A stretch of DNA of 64,000 nucleotides from Pleurodeles waltl (Eukaryota > Chordata > Amphibia > Caudata > Salamandridae). The DNA lies in contig NC_090447.1 in NCBI RefSeq assembly GCF_031143425.1, forward strand, positions 27,494,238-27,558,237, written 5' to 3'. The position numbers were made by a program, and so were the translations under genes. Below, one piece after another: positions 1-10,394 of the stretch. Under the pieces are notes generated by a model, which was given only the letters and a program-made list of their open reading frames with translations, searched no databases and had not been told where the DNA came from. Each line of letters opens with the position of its first letter. Position 1 is the first letter of the stretch.

Positions 1-1013
1 GAGTGGGGCACGGCACAGCAGCACAGAGTGGGGCACGGCACAGCAGCACAGAGTGGGGCACGGCACAGCAGCACAGAGTGGGGCACGGCACAGCAGCACA
101 GAGTGGGGCACGGCACAGCAGCACAGAGTGGGGCACGGCACAGCAGCACAGAGTGGGGCACGGCACAGCAGCACAGAGTGGGGCACGGCACAGCAGCACA
201 GAGTGGGGCACGGCACAGCAGCACAGAGTGGGGCACGGCACAGCAGCACAGAGTGGGGCACGGCACAGCAGCACAGAGTGGGGCACGGCACAGCAGCACA
301 GAGTGGGGCACGGCACAGCAGCACAGAGTGGGGCACGGCACAGCAGCACAGAGTGGGGCACGGCACAGCAGCACAGAGTGGGGCACGGCACAGCAGCACA
401 GAGTGGGGCACGGCACAGCAGCACAGAGTGGGGCACGGCACAGCAGCACAGAGTGGGGCACGGCACAGCAGCACAGAGTGGGGCACGGCACAGCAGCACA
501 GAGTGGGGCACGGCACAGCAGCACAGAGTGGGGCACGGCACAGCAGCACAGAGTGGGGCACGGCACAGCAGCACAGAGTGGGGCACGGCACAGCAGCACA
601 GAGTGGGGCACGGCACAGCAGCACAGAGTGGGGCACGGCACAGCAGCACAGAGTGGGGCACGGCACAGCAGCACAGAGTGGGGCACGGCACAGCAGCACA
701 GAGTGGGGCACGGCACAGCAGCACAGAGTGGGGCACGGCACAGCAGCACAGAGTGGGGCACGGCACAGCAGCACAGAGTGGGGCACGGCACAGCAGCACA
801 GAGTGGGGCACGGCACAGCAGCACAGAGTGGGGCACGGCACAGCAGCACAGAGTGGGGCACGGCACAGCAGCACAGAGTGGGGCAAGGCACAGCAGCACA
901 GAGTGGGGCAAGGCACAGCAGCACAGAGTGGGGCACGGCACAGCAGCACAGAGTGGGGCACGGCACAGCAGCACAGAGTGGGGCACGGCACAGCAGCACA
1001 GAGTGGGGCAAGG
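1..1013. repeat. 25-bp tandem repeat array (about 40 copies)
   Basis: A 25-bp unit (GAGTGGGGCACGGCACAGCA followed by GCACA) repeats head to tail from the first base with almost no divergence. The few variants (GGGCAAGGCA instead of GGGCACGGCA) cluster near 880-910 and at the right edge. The array is cut by the window start, so its true length is unknown. Because 25 leaves remainder 1 on division by 3, all three plus frames are open and encode the same 25-residue repeat; this is a consequence of unit length, not evidence of coding. The near-identity of copies suggests recent expansion or homogenisation. Confidence 0.97.
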
Positions 1014-1460
1014 GACCGTAGCATCGAGTGGTGTAGAGTATAGTGCTATAGAGTGCAGTGGCATAGTGGAGTGTTGCAGAGTAGAGCGGCAGAGACTGCA
1101 GTGGCTGACAGTGCAGTGTTGCACAGTAGAGTGCAGTGGTGTAGCGAGCAGTAGTGTACAGGAATGCAGAGTACAGTGCAGTGGTGTAGAGTGCAGTGAC
1201 AGGGTGCATTGGTGTAAAGTGCAGTGGCATAGGGTGGAGTGAAAGAGTTGAGAGGCGTGAAGTGGCGTAGAGTGTAGCAGAGTGCAGTGGCCTGGAATGG
1301 TGTAAAGTGAAGTGGTGCAGAGTAGAGTGCAGCGGTGTAGAGTGGGACAGGGTAGAGTTGAGAGGCGTGAAGTGGTGTAGAGTGTAGCAGAGCGCAGTGG
1401 CCTGGAATGGTGTAAAGTGAAGTGGTGCAGAGTAGAATGCAGTGGTGTAGAGATGTAGAG
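1014..1460. repeat. Degenerate GTG/CAG-rich minisatellite with a 110-bp duplication
   Basis: Right of the 25-bp array the sequence breaks into irregular short units such as GTAGAGTGCAGTGGTGTAGA. A longer period is visible: the segment starting GTTGAGAGGCGTGAAGTGG at 1247 recurs at 1357 with few differences, so a 110-bp unit is present about twice. It looks like an older, diverged part of the same satellite-like region. Confidence 0.85.
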
Positions 1461-3859
1461 TAGCTTATTCATGGTGTGGTGACACTCAGAGACAACACAT
1501 TTTCAACTGAAATGACCATTATATTTGCACAGACTTACAGTTTTACTAATAAAACTAGAAGGTGCACAGATGAAAATGAGTGGAAATTGCATCACCTAGT
1601 TTAAGGATTCGTTCTGATTATAAAAGTATTTGCTTCCAAAACTTCAGAAATAGAAAATGTGTTTCATTTGTGCTTTGATTATTCGGATATATTCTGAAAT
1701 ACTTACACAGTTCATTTAAACATTGTCATGTGCTAGAAAAAACTCTTTCCTACCCCCTGGATCCAGCAAGATAGTCACATAAGTATTCTCACTTTGAAGT
1801 CAGAGAAAGAAAAGTAAACAAGTGCCCTTGGAAGACATCTGACCTCGGTCTTTGAATGCGCAGCAAATGTGATGAGAACAAAATTTAACAGAAAACAAGT
1901 TCGTGGGAGGATACAGAAAACACTGTTTAGGTAACGGGAGGGACAAACTGAACCTGGAAAGCCTAATGCAAATAAAGCCAGCAAATGAAAGGCAGAAAGC
2001 GAGTTTTTCAAAACCAATGGTAATCACCGAACGGAAAGCATGCCTAGGTCAACTTTCTAAAAAGTCCACAAGATGTCTTTAGCAAACCAGACAGCTGTGT
2101 TCCCTGGTAGGCTGCTACCTAACAAAAGGAACCCATTTTGACATCAGGGGCAGAAACTGATGATTTGCAGACAGCCAGAACTGCTTTGGAGATTCAGATG
2201 CTGTTCTAACACAATACCCAACTCATTTTGCTGACATTGTTCATAAAACTTCAACGCATCAACAACTGCTATTGTGCACATTGAATCTGATTTGGTCACT
2301 GAAATGAAAACTGTGTTCAGGGTGATAAGATCATTTTTTTCCCAGTCTTTGTTCCCCAATCTTCTTAGAGGATGTCCTACCATTCTTCTACCTATCAACT
2401 CAGTATTGTCATCTTTCACCTGATCAGACAACAAAATCATCCCCCATGGAGTACAGTTATTCATCTGGGCAAACGCACAGAGAAACTACAGTGCACTATT
2501 TGGGACAGGAGAGGCTGTCTAATCGCTATGAAAACTGGATGTTGTCCTTCCAGAAAATGAATGCACTGCAAGTGAGAGCGGTCTTCTGGTACACGAACTG
2601 TCAAACTAAAATAATTTTGGATCTATATCTGGAACAGCCCGCAGTGGCTTTCCTATGTGGGGAGGGAATCCTGCAACCACTGCCTTTACTCCAGTGGCAA
2701 TGCTGAGCAATACATTTGTCACTACTGCAAAATACTTATTATGATGGGTCAGTATCACTAGTGTCACTCTTTTAAGAGCTTCCTAAAGATTGGCTTGTGT
2801 CATTGCTGTCATTCGCACCTCCAAATGAAGCACTCTCACCATCTCTACATGCTTTAGAACTACATCCACTTCCGGGTCCATCCACTTCACGAGCCAATGA
2901 AAACATGCACACCTGGACTATCTTTCCCCAAGGCCACAAATTTGATGGCTGTGAACCATATCATCAAAATATCCTCAGATGATGACCTTAGATGATGACT
3001 ACGAGTAACCCAAGATTCCACAAGAAATATACACATGATCCTTTATATATATTACAAAGTCTGTGTCATGAAGAAAATTTCAATGAACTATTTTGCTTTC
3101 TATTTTTGTAAAGTTGCATTATTTTTCCAGTTTGGCATATTCAGTATCATGCCTGTTTTGTTTAATTGGCAAACTCATCTTCTTGATAGGCAGCTTGATA
3201 TGATGTTTTTATCATAATGTCTTTCAGAACATTAAAACTATTTATTGCTTGAAACATGCAAGACGTAGAAAAAAGTACTCATGCAAGCTTTGCTGCACTA
3301 TTTTATGCTATTTTAAATCTGGAGATGTTTTACATATACACATTGTATGTTTATCATGATTTTACAGACTTGTTTTTAGATATAGAAGTTTATATCTTAT
3401 TTCTAAGAGCATGGATCCCAGATTATAAAATCATAAATGTATACATTTGACCCAAACACAACATATTCAGATGTACATGCCAGGGATGACGTAAAGATCG
3501 TAAGGCCAGACTCCATTTTGTGCAGTCAGAGTCAATTTTCTGCCTGATCTTCATCATGTCTACCTGTCCTTACTTTTCAAAGAAACTGTCTAAGTGTCAA
3601 ATCATCCAGACAATGACCGTGATAAAACACCTAATGCAACATCGGTCTTGCACAAGTGCCTTGTTATCTAGATTTCAAGGTCCGATAATGAAAATAACAA
3701 ACCCTATAGTCCAAGTTGACATTGTTTTCCATTCTGATTTGTACTAATGAGTTTTAAGATTAGCATATTAATGCATATAGGTTGTGTCAGAAATTCCTCA
3801 AAAATTCCCCATGTAAGATCAGATCAGTGGCCAACAGTATAAACCATACTTCATCAATC
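1461..3859. other. Intergenic sequence, no gene recognised
   Basis: AT-rich sequence with only short open frames. A minus-strand frame of 106 codons at 2144-2464 has no domain I recognise and is flanked by frames broken by stops. It could be a decayed transposon gene, but nothing in it settles this. No exon, RNA gene or clear element boundary was found. Confidence 0.5.
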
Positions 3860-4205
3860 AAAAAGAAAAGTGAACCACACAGGTTCTGATACAAGAGTCT
3901 GACGATTGTTCTCTCAGAAACTCTCAACCATTAATTACCAATAGCAGTATATATAATCTCCACTGGGGTGACTTAGTCGGTAGTCTCATCATTGAGTTAC
4001 GCATCTGGGTACTCACTTCTCCACGCGAGTGACACCTATGGGTCCCTATTAGAGCCACTGCCCCATGAGAAACGTCTTAAACAACGCACTGCCAACAACG
4101 CGCACGTTTTCCTACACAAGCGGAACAGCGCTTGCTGGAACAACCAAGCCGTTCTCTGCCTTAACAACGCATGTGCCAAACTATGCGTATGAGTGTTAAG
4201 GAAGA

Positions 4206-5205
4206 GAAAAAGGCAGAGAGCTCGGGAGAGGATGTGGTAAGGTAAGTGGGGCTGGGGCAGGATTGAGGGGTAGTTTTTAGGGGTAGGGGGGGATTAATGG
4301 CTTATCGTCATTTTTTTTTTTTTTAAGGAGTGGGGGTGGGGGGGATGGTGAAGTTTTGTTTTTTGGGCTTAGGGTGGATGGGGCGGACTGGGTAGTTTCT
4401 TTTTCAGGGGCAGGAAGGGAGGTCGGGGTATTTTTTTTTTTAGGGTTTAGGGTGGGGCGGGTAGTTTATTTTTTAGGGGCAGTAAAGGTTTAAGAAAGGG
4501 GGGGAGGAGAGAAGGAAGGATCGGGAGAGGAAGGGGTGAGGTAATTGGGTTGGATATAGTGATTAGGGTGGGTGGGTGGGTGGGGTCGTTTTTTTTATGG
4601 CTCAGTGTAGGTTATTTTTTAGGGGTGGTGGGGAGGCGGGTAGTTTATTTTTTTGGGTGGGAAAGGTTTAGGGAAGGGAGGGAGGAGAGAAGAGGAAGGG
4701 TTGAGAGAGGACACTGAGGTTGGGACAGGATTTAGGGGTAGTTTTTAGCTCTGGGGGTGGAGTTAGGGCTTACGGTGGGTGGGGTGACTCAGGGTAGCTT
4801 ATTTGTTAGGGGCTGGAGTGGAGAGGGTCAGGGTAGTTGAATTATTAAGGGTGGGGAAGATTTTAGGGCTCAGAGTGGTTAGAGGTGTCAGCGTAGTTTA
4901 GTCTTTAGGAGCAGGAGTGGGGGGGGTCAGAGTAGGTTTTTTTTAGGGCTTAGGGTGGGTAGGAGGTTGGGGTAGTTCCGTTATTAGGGATGGGGGGAGG
5001 TTTTAGGGCTCAGGGCGAATGGGACTGTGGGGACTAGTTTAGGTTTTAGGGGCAGGGCTAGGGTAGTTATTTTTATGGCTTAAGGTGGGGGTCGGGTAGT
5101 TTAGTTATTAGGGATGGGGGAGGTTTTAGGGCTCAGGACGGGTGGGGGTGTCTGGGTAGTTTACTTATTAGGGGTGTAGTTATTTTGGGCCTCAGGGCGG
5201 ATTGT
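4206..5205 (+). repeat. G-rich degenerate tandem repeats with TTTAGGG-like motifs
   Basis: About 1 kb in which phrases such as GTAGTTTATTTTTTAGGGGC and GGTTTTAGGGCTCAGGG recur every roughly 50-100 bp, separated by runs of three to seven Gs. The plus strand carries nearly all the G. The motif resembles telomeric TTAGGG but is not a regular hexamer array. The region is predicted to favour G-quadruplex or R-loop structures; that is inference from composition only. Confidence 0.75.
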
Positions 5206-5419
5206 ATGACTGAACTACGCATGCCGTTTCCACATATGCCTTTACTAAGCATGCTTTTACAACGAAATTCATTGTAAATGCATGCGTGGAAAAGACGCGG
5301 TCGTTGTTCCGACCACATTGTTAAGGCATGAATTCTTCCAGTATGCGTGGTTCTGTCATACAACCCTACCTCATAGGTGGCAGGCGAGGGTAGAGGGTCT
5401 TGTCATGACCTATTGGTGT

Positions 5420-5516
5420 CATGGGATCCTCCGGCATATGTGCCTATAACCTCCTCCCCATCCTGAATGTTCAGGACGGGGATGACGTAAGCACATATGT
5501 GGAAGGATCGCGGTCA
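5420..5516. repeat. Imperfect palindrome around CCTGAATGTTCAGG
   Basis: The two halves (GATCCTCCGGCATATGTGCC... and its counterpart ending ...GCACATATGTGGAAGGATC) are near-complementary over about 43 bp, with the centre at about 5465-5478. Outer bases (GTCATGGGATCC against GGATCGCGGTCATG) extend the similarity. It would fold into a long hairpin on either strand. It lies inside the larger foldback element. Confidence 0.7.
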
Positions 5517-5639
5517 TGCCAAAAAGTTTACAGGCAAAAAAACACACCTGTAACAAAGAATCTGTTATACAAAAGTAACGAAGAAACGTAAGTTAATGCA
5601 CTTATTGATCACAGCACCGACCAATTACTACAAAAGGGA

Positions 5640-5730
5640 TGTGATCTACAAAGGTCCTGATGAAGGCCATGGACTCAGAGACATAGGTGGCCGAAACATG
5701 GTGAGAATTATGTTTAATGCTAAGGATAGG
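5640..5730 (+). ncRNA. Hammerhead-ribozyme-like motif (degenerate)
   Basis: The core CTGATGA is at 5657-5663. A possible stem II follows (GGCCA 5665-5669 with TGGCC 5688-5692), directly followed by GAAA at 5693-5696. A short stem III (CAT...ATG) and a GTT cleavage triplet can be drawn after it. Penelope-like retroelements and newt satellite 2 are known to carry hammerheads with this order of parts. Against it: there is one extra A between the core and stem II, and I could not pair a convincing stem I. It may be a decayed ribozyme from a retroelement terminus. Confidence 0.35.
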
Positions 5731-6075
5731 TAATGCATCCGAACCACATCACTCTGTTTTTTAATCCCACCCCATCATTCTTTTTCACATGAAAAATTAT
5801 TTTTTAAGGATATAAGAGGTAACTTTACTCTTGTTGCAGAGATCCCACCAGCATCTTTTTCCAGACACTCTCCCTTCCCAATGAAGGCGTCACTCACCTG
5901 GCAAAGCGAGTACCCAGGTGCGGAACCCGATGATGACGCTACCCACTAAGTCACCTCAGTGAAGATTATACACATCATTGGTGGTAATCAATGGTTGATG
6001 GTTTCCGAAAGAACACTTGTGAGACTGGTATCAAGACCAGTGTGGTTCACACTTTTGTTTGCGATTTTTTTTCTT

Positions 6076-9000
6076 TAGGTACGGAAGAACATGACCTTAA
6101 GAGGGTGTCACTTAGATCATGGCTATGGAATACCATTTCCTAGAATGCATAACACAGTTTGTGTTTGATCTTAAAAACAATGTTTCACAATCACAGACAC
6201 TGGATATGGGTTTCTTGACCTACTGAGGATCACTACACATGACATATGCCCTGATGAAGTAAAGGTCATACACTTACCGTGAAGAAACTTGTGCTGGCTG
6301 TTTGAGCTATTACTTGAAATACATGCATAATAAAGGACTGCAAAGGAATCCACAAGACTGACTTTTTGCTTGAGCGTGTCGGCAATCTACAATTGACAAA
6401 CAAGTTGGTATTATACCCAGATCTGGATGATGTTTGAGAGGCCACCTTCCCTCCTTTTTTGGAGTGCACCCATCATTCTCAGGCCATGAAACTAAAGGCG
6501 AGCACCCACATTCTTTTTGCCATTCTGTTAGTTACACGGCCTTAGACACACGTTCTTGAAGTGCAGCTTCATTTTTAATGTCCAACTCTGGCCATTATTA
6601 TCTTGTTTTGACAGGTGTTTTAAAATGCTCCACAGCTGTCTTTAAACTGTTTTTAGCACCTGAAAATACTGGACTGTTGTCTGTTTCAAAGTTTAAAAAA
6701 GGAAGTAATCCTTTTTGTGTTCTATAGTATCAATATTTGTTCCAAAAATCTTCAGACTGTGGGAGCAGGTCATCGGCCGCTTCAGATGAGGCACTGTGCC
6801 TTGTCTAGTGAAGTGGAGAGTGGAGGTTGTGTGGCACTGAGACACCCATTTGCTTTACTATGTGTGTATATTCTTGGACTGTTACTACTAAATTATAAAT
6901 ATTGACGGTTCCCTTTATTTTAAAATAAAAGTTGGTGGCTTGAGCTGTTTCCTTACAGTCTTCATTTATAACAAACATCTGTGCATCGCAGCTGAGAAGC
7001 AATAATATGGCAACAACATGGCAAAACTGTTTTTTATTATACATTTGTGGCAAAAATGACGGGGAGAAACATTCCAAAAGGTGAGGCATGACCCCCAAAT
7101 GATATGGGGAAAGTTCCCTTTTTTCTTTTATACATTAGCTGTGAAGTAAGCACTTTCAACCCCGAGCAATATGTAACAGAGAATACAGAAATACAAAGAA
7201 TATAATGGCTAAGGCATACATAACCCAAAATGGCGTCAAGGACAGCGTCTGACATTGCATAGTTTCTAGGTTAAGGATTCCGTAGAATGCAGAACCAAAA
7301 TTAGAACACAAAAATACAAAAAACAACACAATGTTACACATAAATAAAATAATTCCTTTAGATACTGTGTCTGGATTCGGAGATACAATTGGCACGTGGT
7401 GACTGCAACTACAATGGGGAAGGAAGCGACTGTGCTGGGGCGATGCACAGTAAGGCAGTAAAAGGGTACGGGGGAGTCGGCTTGTAACAGTGAAAGTAGC
7501 TCACGTACAATCCCAACCAGAGACCAAAGATGAGGGAAACAGCAAAGGGCTGCTCGAGCTGGAGGGACCGAGGAAGGTATACTATGGAGAGAGGACGAGC
7601 GGTGGACGACAGCCGCTCACGCACAGTGTAAGAGTAAAGGGTCTGGAGAGCGCACACAGTCCTGCAGCGAGTCACTGAGCGGAACTCAAGCGCAGCGACA
7701 ATAAGGAGGATTGGGCTTTCGATGCTACCTAATGGGAAAGGAAGAAGGTGGGAGGTCTGACATAAGACAGGGTGAGAGAGGTAGGAGTGCTACTTCTGAA
7801 AGGCATCGAGCGACAATGCGAAAAGTGGTTCAAACTCTAGTGGCGAGATTCCATGAATCAGTCCTTCTCACATGCGGTCTGCATTCGGGGTAGCCACAAC
7901 CAAAAGCAGGAGGCGCAAAGGGAGAGGCTTGGACATTCTGACTATAGGCAACTGAAGAAGACCGTAACACGGCCTTTCAGAGTCACACAGCTTCCCCCAC
8001 TGCTCGACAAAAGAGGCAACGGTAGCACCCGCAGTGAAGGGTAGTACTTAGACTCATCACTCTTTATGCTGCTGGACCGCACCTATGCGAGTCCCAATGA
8101 TCTACTGATCAGCACTTCGCAAAGGACAATTTAAAGACAGAATTAATGGTCTGCTTAATGAATGAACACAATCAGCTGCCTCACAGAGATTCTACCAGAG
8201 GGAATCACTGATTAATACATTTAAGGCACAGTCAGAAATTGAGCGGAAGGTGCCCTTTCCACTGGACAGAAGTTGCCTTTTACAGAATTGCTATTAAGTA
8301 ATGACCTTTCATCAAGGATGGATTACATTTATTCTCCTGATGCACTTAAGCCACACACGGAAATAAAGATTTATCAATGATTACCTCAGACCTTGTCGCC
8401 ATGAGACAGAAAGTGGGTTTCAAACATGTTTTGTTTCAGACTAGGAACAACTCAGATATCCCTTTTGTACTATCTGGCTAACCTCCAGTCGAATGTGCAG
8501 CATTCCTTTACCAAGCGCAAGAGGTGAAAGATAGGCAACTTTACTAAGGCACGGTGTGAACCAACCATCCTGTTTTCATAACCTTGCAGTACTTTATAGT
8601 GATGATTACTAAAATGATTGATATGATTCACTGTATAGATTATTATTGTGTTATGGTATTCACTACCTTTGCTTCAACAATGAACTCCATTCACCTCTGC
8701 CAACACTGGATCTCCCAGATGGCTGCAGGTTCCTCTGGAGACCTCTAGCTAAGTGGGCTTCTGCTGCTGGCCCCAACCCTCAATGCACATACATTTTTAA
8801 AGTGCTGACCCAAACAATATATCAGAGGGAAACACTGTAAACTGTTTTTTATGATGCAAGACTACCCCTACTCACTCTGGTTTTAAGATGCACAATTCGT
8901 TCTTGCTCCTTCCCAGTGTGGCTTAACATACACAGAGTCCGCTCCTCCGTTCCATATCTGGAGTCTCTGGTTCAGATGGTGATCTTTCATCCGACTATCA

Positions 9001-9099
9001 TCAGGTAGCAAGCCACACATTTTTCAAGTAGAAGTCTATTTAGCAGTCCCAATTTTTCAAGGTAAGTCCATACTTTGATTCGAGGGATGTAATACAGCC
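6076..9099. other. Intergenic sequence downstream of ILK, nothing recognised
   Basis: About 3 kb without an exon, long frame or element that I can name. In mammals TAF10 lies tail to tail with ILK; I looked for its conserved C-terminal coding sequence on the plus strand here and did not see it. On the minus strand an AATAAA lies at 8328-8333, possible but remote as an ILK polyadenylation signal. Confidence 0.5.
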
Positions 9100-9903
9100 T
9101 TAGCTAAATTAAAGTCCATTTAATTTGAAATATTCCAAAATGCCCTCCCTCCTGGTACAAACATATAAGGTTCCCTCTCTTATTCTCTTTGCATCACTGC
9201 AGAAGTACGGCTTGCAATAAAGGCTGATCCCATCTTTTGTTGGATGTATATCTTCGCAGAGAGCATACATTGTTGAACAGTCCTTAAAGGCACTTAGAGG
9301 AGGCCAGGAGCGGAAAAGGTACCCATGGAAAAAGGCAGGAAATGGATCTTGAAAGTGCAGTACATTGGGGTCGGACACAGAAAAGAAGATTTTAAAAATC
9401 AACAAGCGTGAGCAGGATTGTAACCATTCCTAGGTTGATACCTGAATACGGATGCTAGAGATCAGGCTTCACGCGTACCACTCGCACCAGAAGAGTAAGG
9501 AGAACCCTTCAGTGAAGAGGATGGCCACAGGCACATGATGAAACACTGCTTCGTCACCTGTGGTACCCAGTAACTTGATCACCCTCCTCCAGGTCTGCAG
9601 ACGCCGCACTTCGAAGTATGGACAACTTCCACTGCACATATGTGCACAGGAGATGGATCCAGCACCCGGTCTCCTACTGCTGAGGACACTGCCCTCTCTT
9701 CGGGAGTGAAGATCTGCCAACGGGAGGAGGGGATTGTAGCTCGCAGGCACAGCATGCTTATTTGTAAAGGAGGCAGGATGCTTTCAGTTCCTCATCTGCA
9801 GCCTTTCCGGACACCCCTCTGTTAGTGATAGAAAGCTTTGGGCACTGCCTCCACCAGGATGGCAGTGCGCTGTGGGTAGCTGGCACAGTCTGTGGAAGCA
9901 CAC
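9100..9903 (-). other. ILK: Putative ILK 3' untranslated region
   Basis: This stretch follows the ILK stop codon on the minus strand. The nearest polyadenylation-like hexamer is an ATTAAA variant at 9119-9124, giving a 3' UTR of about 0.8 kb. The first canonical AATAAA is at 8328-8333. The end is a guess from these hexamers; transcript data would decide. Confidence 0.3.
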
Positions 9904-10053
9904 TTATTTGTCCTGCATTTTTTCGAGGATAGGCACAATCATGTCAAACTTTGGTCTTTTGGCGGGATCCTCGTTCATGCAGATCTTCATGAGTTTGCAG
10001 ATATGTGGGGAGATACCAGGTGGGATTGTTGGTCGTAACCCCTCCAGAGAAAC
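9904..10053 (-). CDS. ILK: ILK last coding exon (residues 404-452, stop)
   Basis: Reads 49 residues from [13 protein letters not shown] to ILEKMQDK and a TAA stop at 9904-9906. This is the C-terminal part of the pseudokinase C-lobe and is almost identical to the mammalian ILK end; human has VALEGL and SPHVCK where this has VSLEGL and SPHICK. The acceptor is GCCGCAG before 10053, phase 0. It is separated from the previous exon by a 19 kb intron carrying two LTRs and two tyrosine-recombinase elements. Confidence 0.97.
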   Translation of the reverse strand, partial: VSLEGLRPTIPPGISPHICKLMKICMNEDPAKRPKFDMIVPILEKMQDK

Positions 10054-10394
10054 CTGCGGCAGGAAAACACACAGACGAGAGGTTACCATGCTGCGCAGCT
10101 GAGAATAAAAACCCACTACCTGCCATTCATTTCTGCTTCATCAAACGCTAGTCTCCTTTATGTACACTGATGTCAAACACTGCAGTGCAGAGCAGTCAAG
10201 GGTAGGTATCTGGTACACCCTCCCCTTGAATGGCCAGCGAGGTAATGCCGCACACTTTGCACAGCTGTCCCCCACCAAAGTGTTAACTTGGTCAACATTA
10301 TTTAATATAAGACTCAGATTTGGTGAATGCAATCCATACAAAGATATTTAGTATAATTTATTTTTATGGAAATGTATTCAATTAAAAACCTTTA
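10054..10394. other. ILK intron segment next to last exon
   Basis: 341 bp of intron between the last exon acceptor and the first LTR. The final five bases, CTTTA at 10390-10394, are the left target-site duplication of that LTR. Nothing else was recognised. Confidence 0.6.

Larger units (their letters stand above)
3860..6075. mobile_element. Foldback-type element with long inverted arms
   Basis: The left arm (about 3860-4035) is matched by the reverse complement of about 5885-6075. Both contain, in opposite orientation, GTGACTTAGT, a CATCTGGGTACTC / CACCTGGGTACTC block and GTGTGGTTCAC or GTGAACCACAC. By eye the arms agree at roughly 80 percent over about 170 bp. Second-tier similarities rich in ACGCATG and AACAACG lie inside each arm (4079-4205 and 5210-5363). 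No transposase frame is present, so a non-autonomous DNA transposon or foldback element is the best reading. The interior is the G-rich tandem region. I could not define a target-site duplication. Confidence 0.55.

Noticed and set aside
1..1013. CRISPR-like direct repeats (also 29417-29670)
   Set aside because: Units are contiguous with no spacers, and the window is vertebrate.
3..1242. Three long plus-strand open frames over the first kilobase
   Set aside because: They encode one 25-residue repeat in all three phases because the DNA repeat is 25 bp; there is no start context, domain or splice support.
2144..2464. Minus-strand frame of 106 codons
   Set aside because: No recognised domain, no splice sites in agreement and flanking frames broken. 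It could be a decayed transposon gene but is not supported.
6249..6295. Second hammerhead-like core (CTGATGA...GAAAC)
   Set aside because: No stem II ends next to the GAAA, so the core cannot form.
6076..9099. Possible TAF10 gene tail to tail with ILK
   Set aside because: Expected from mammalian gene order, but no coding similarity was seen on the plus strand here.
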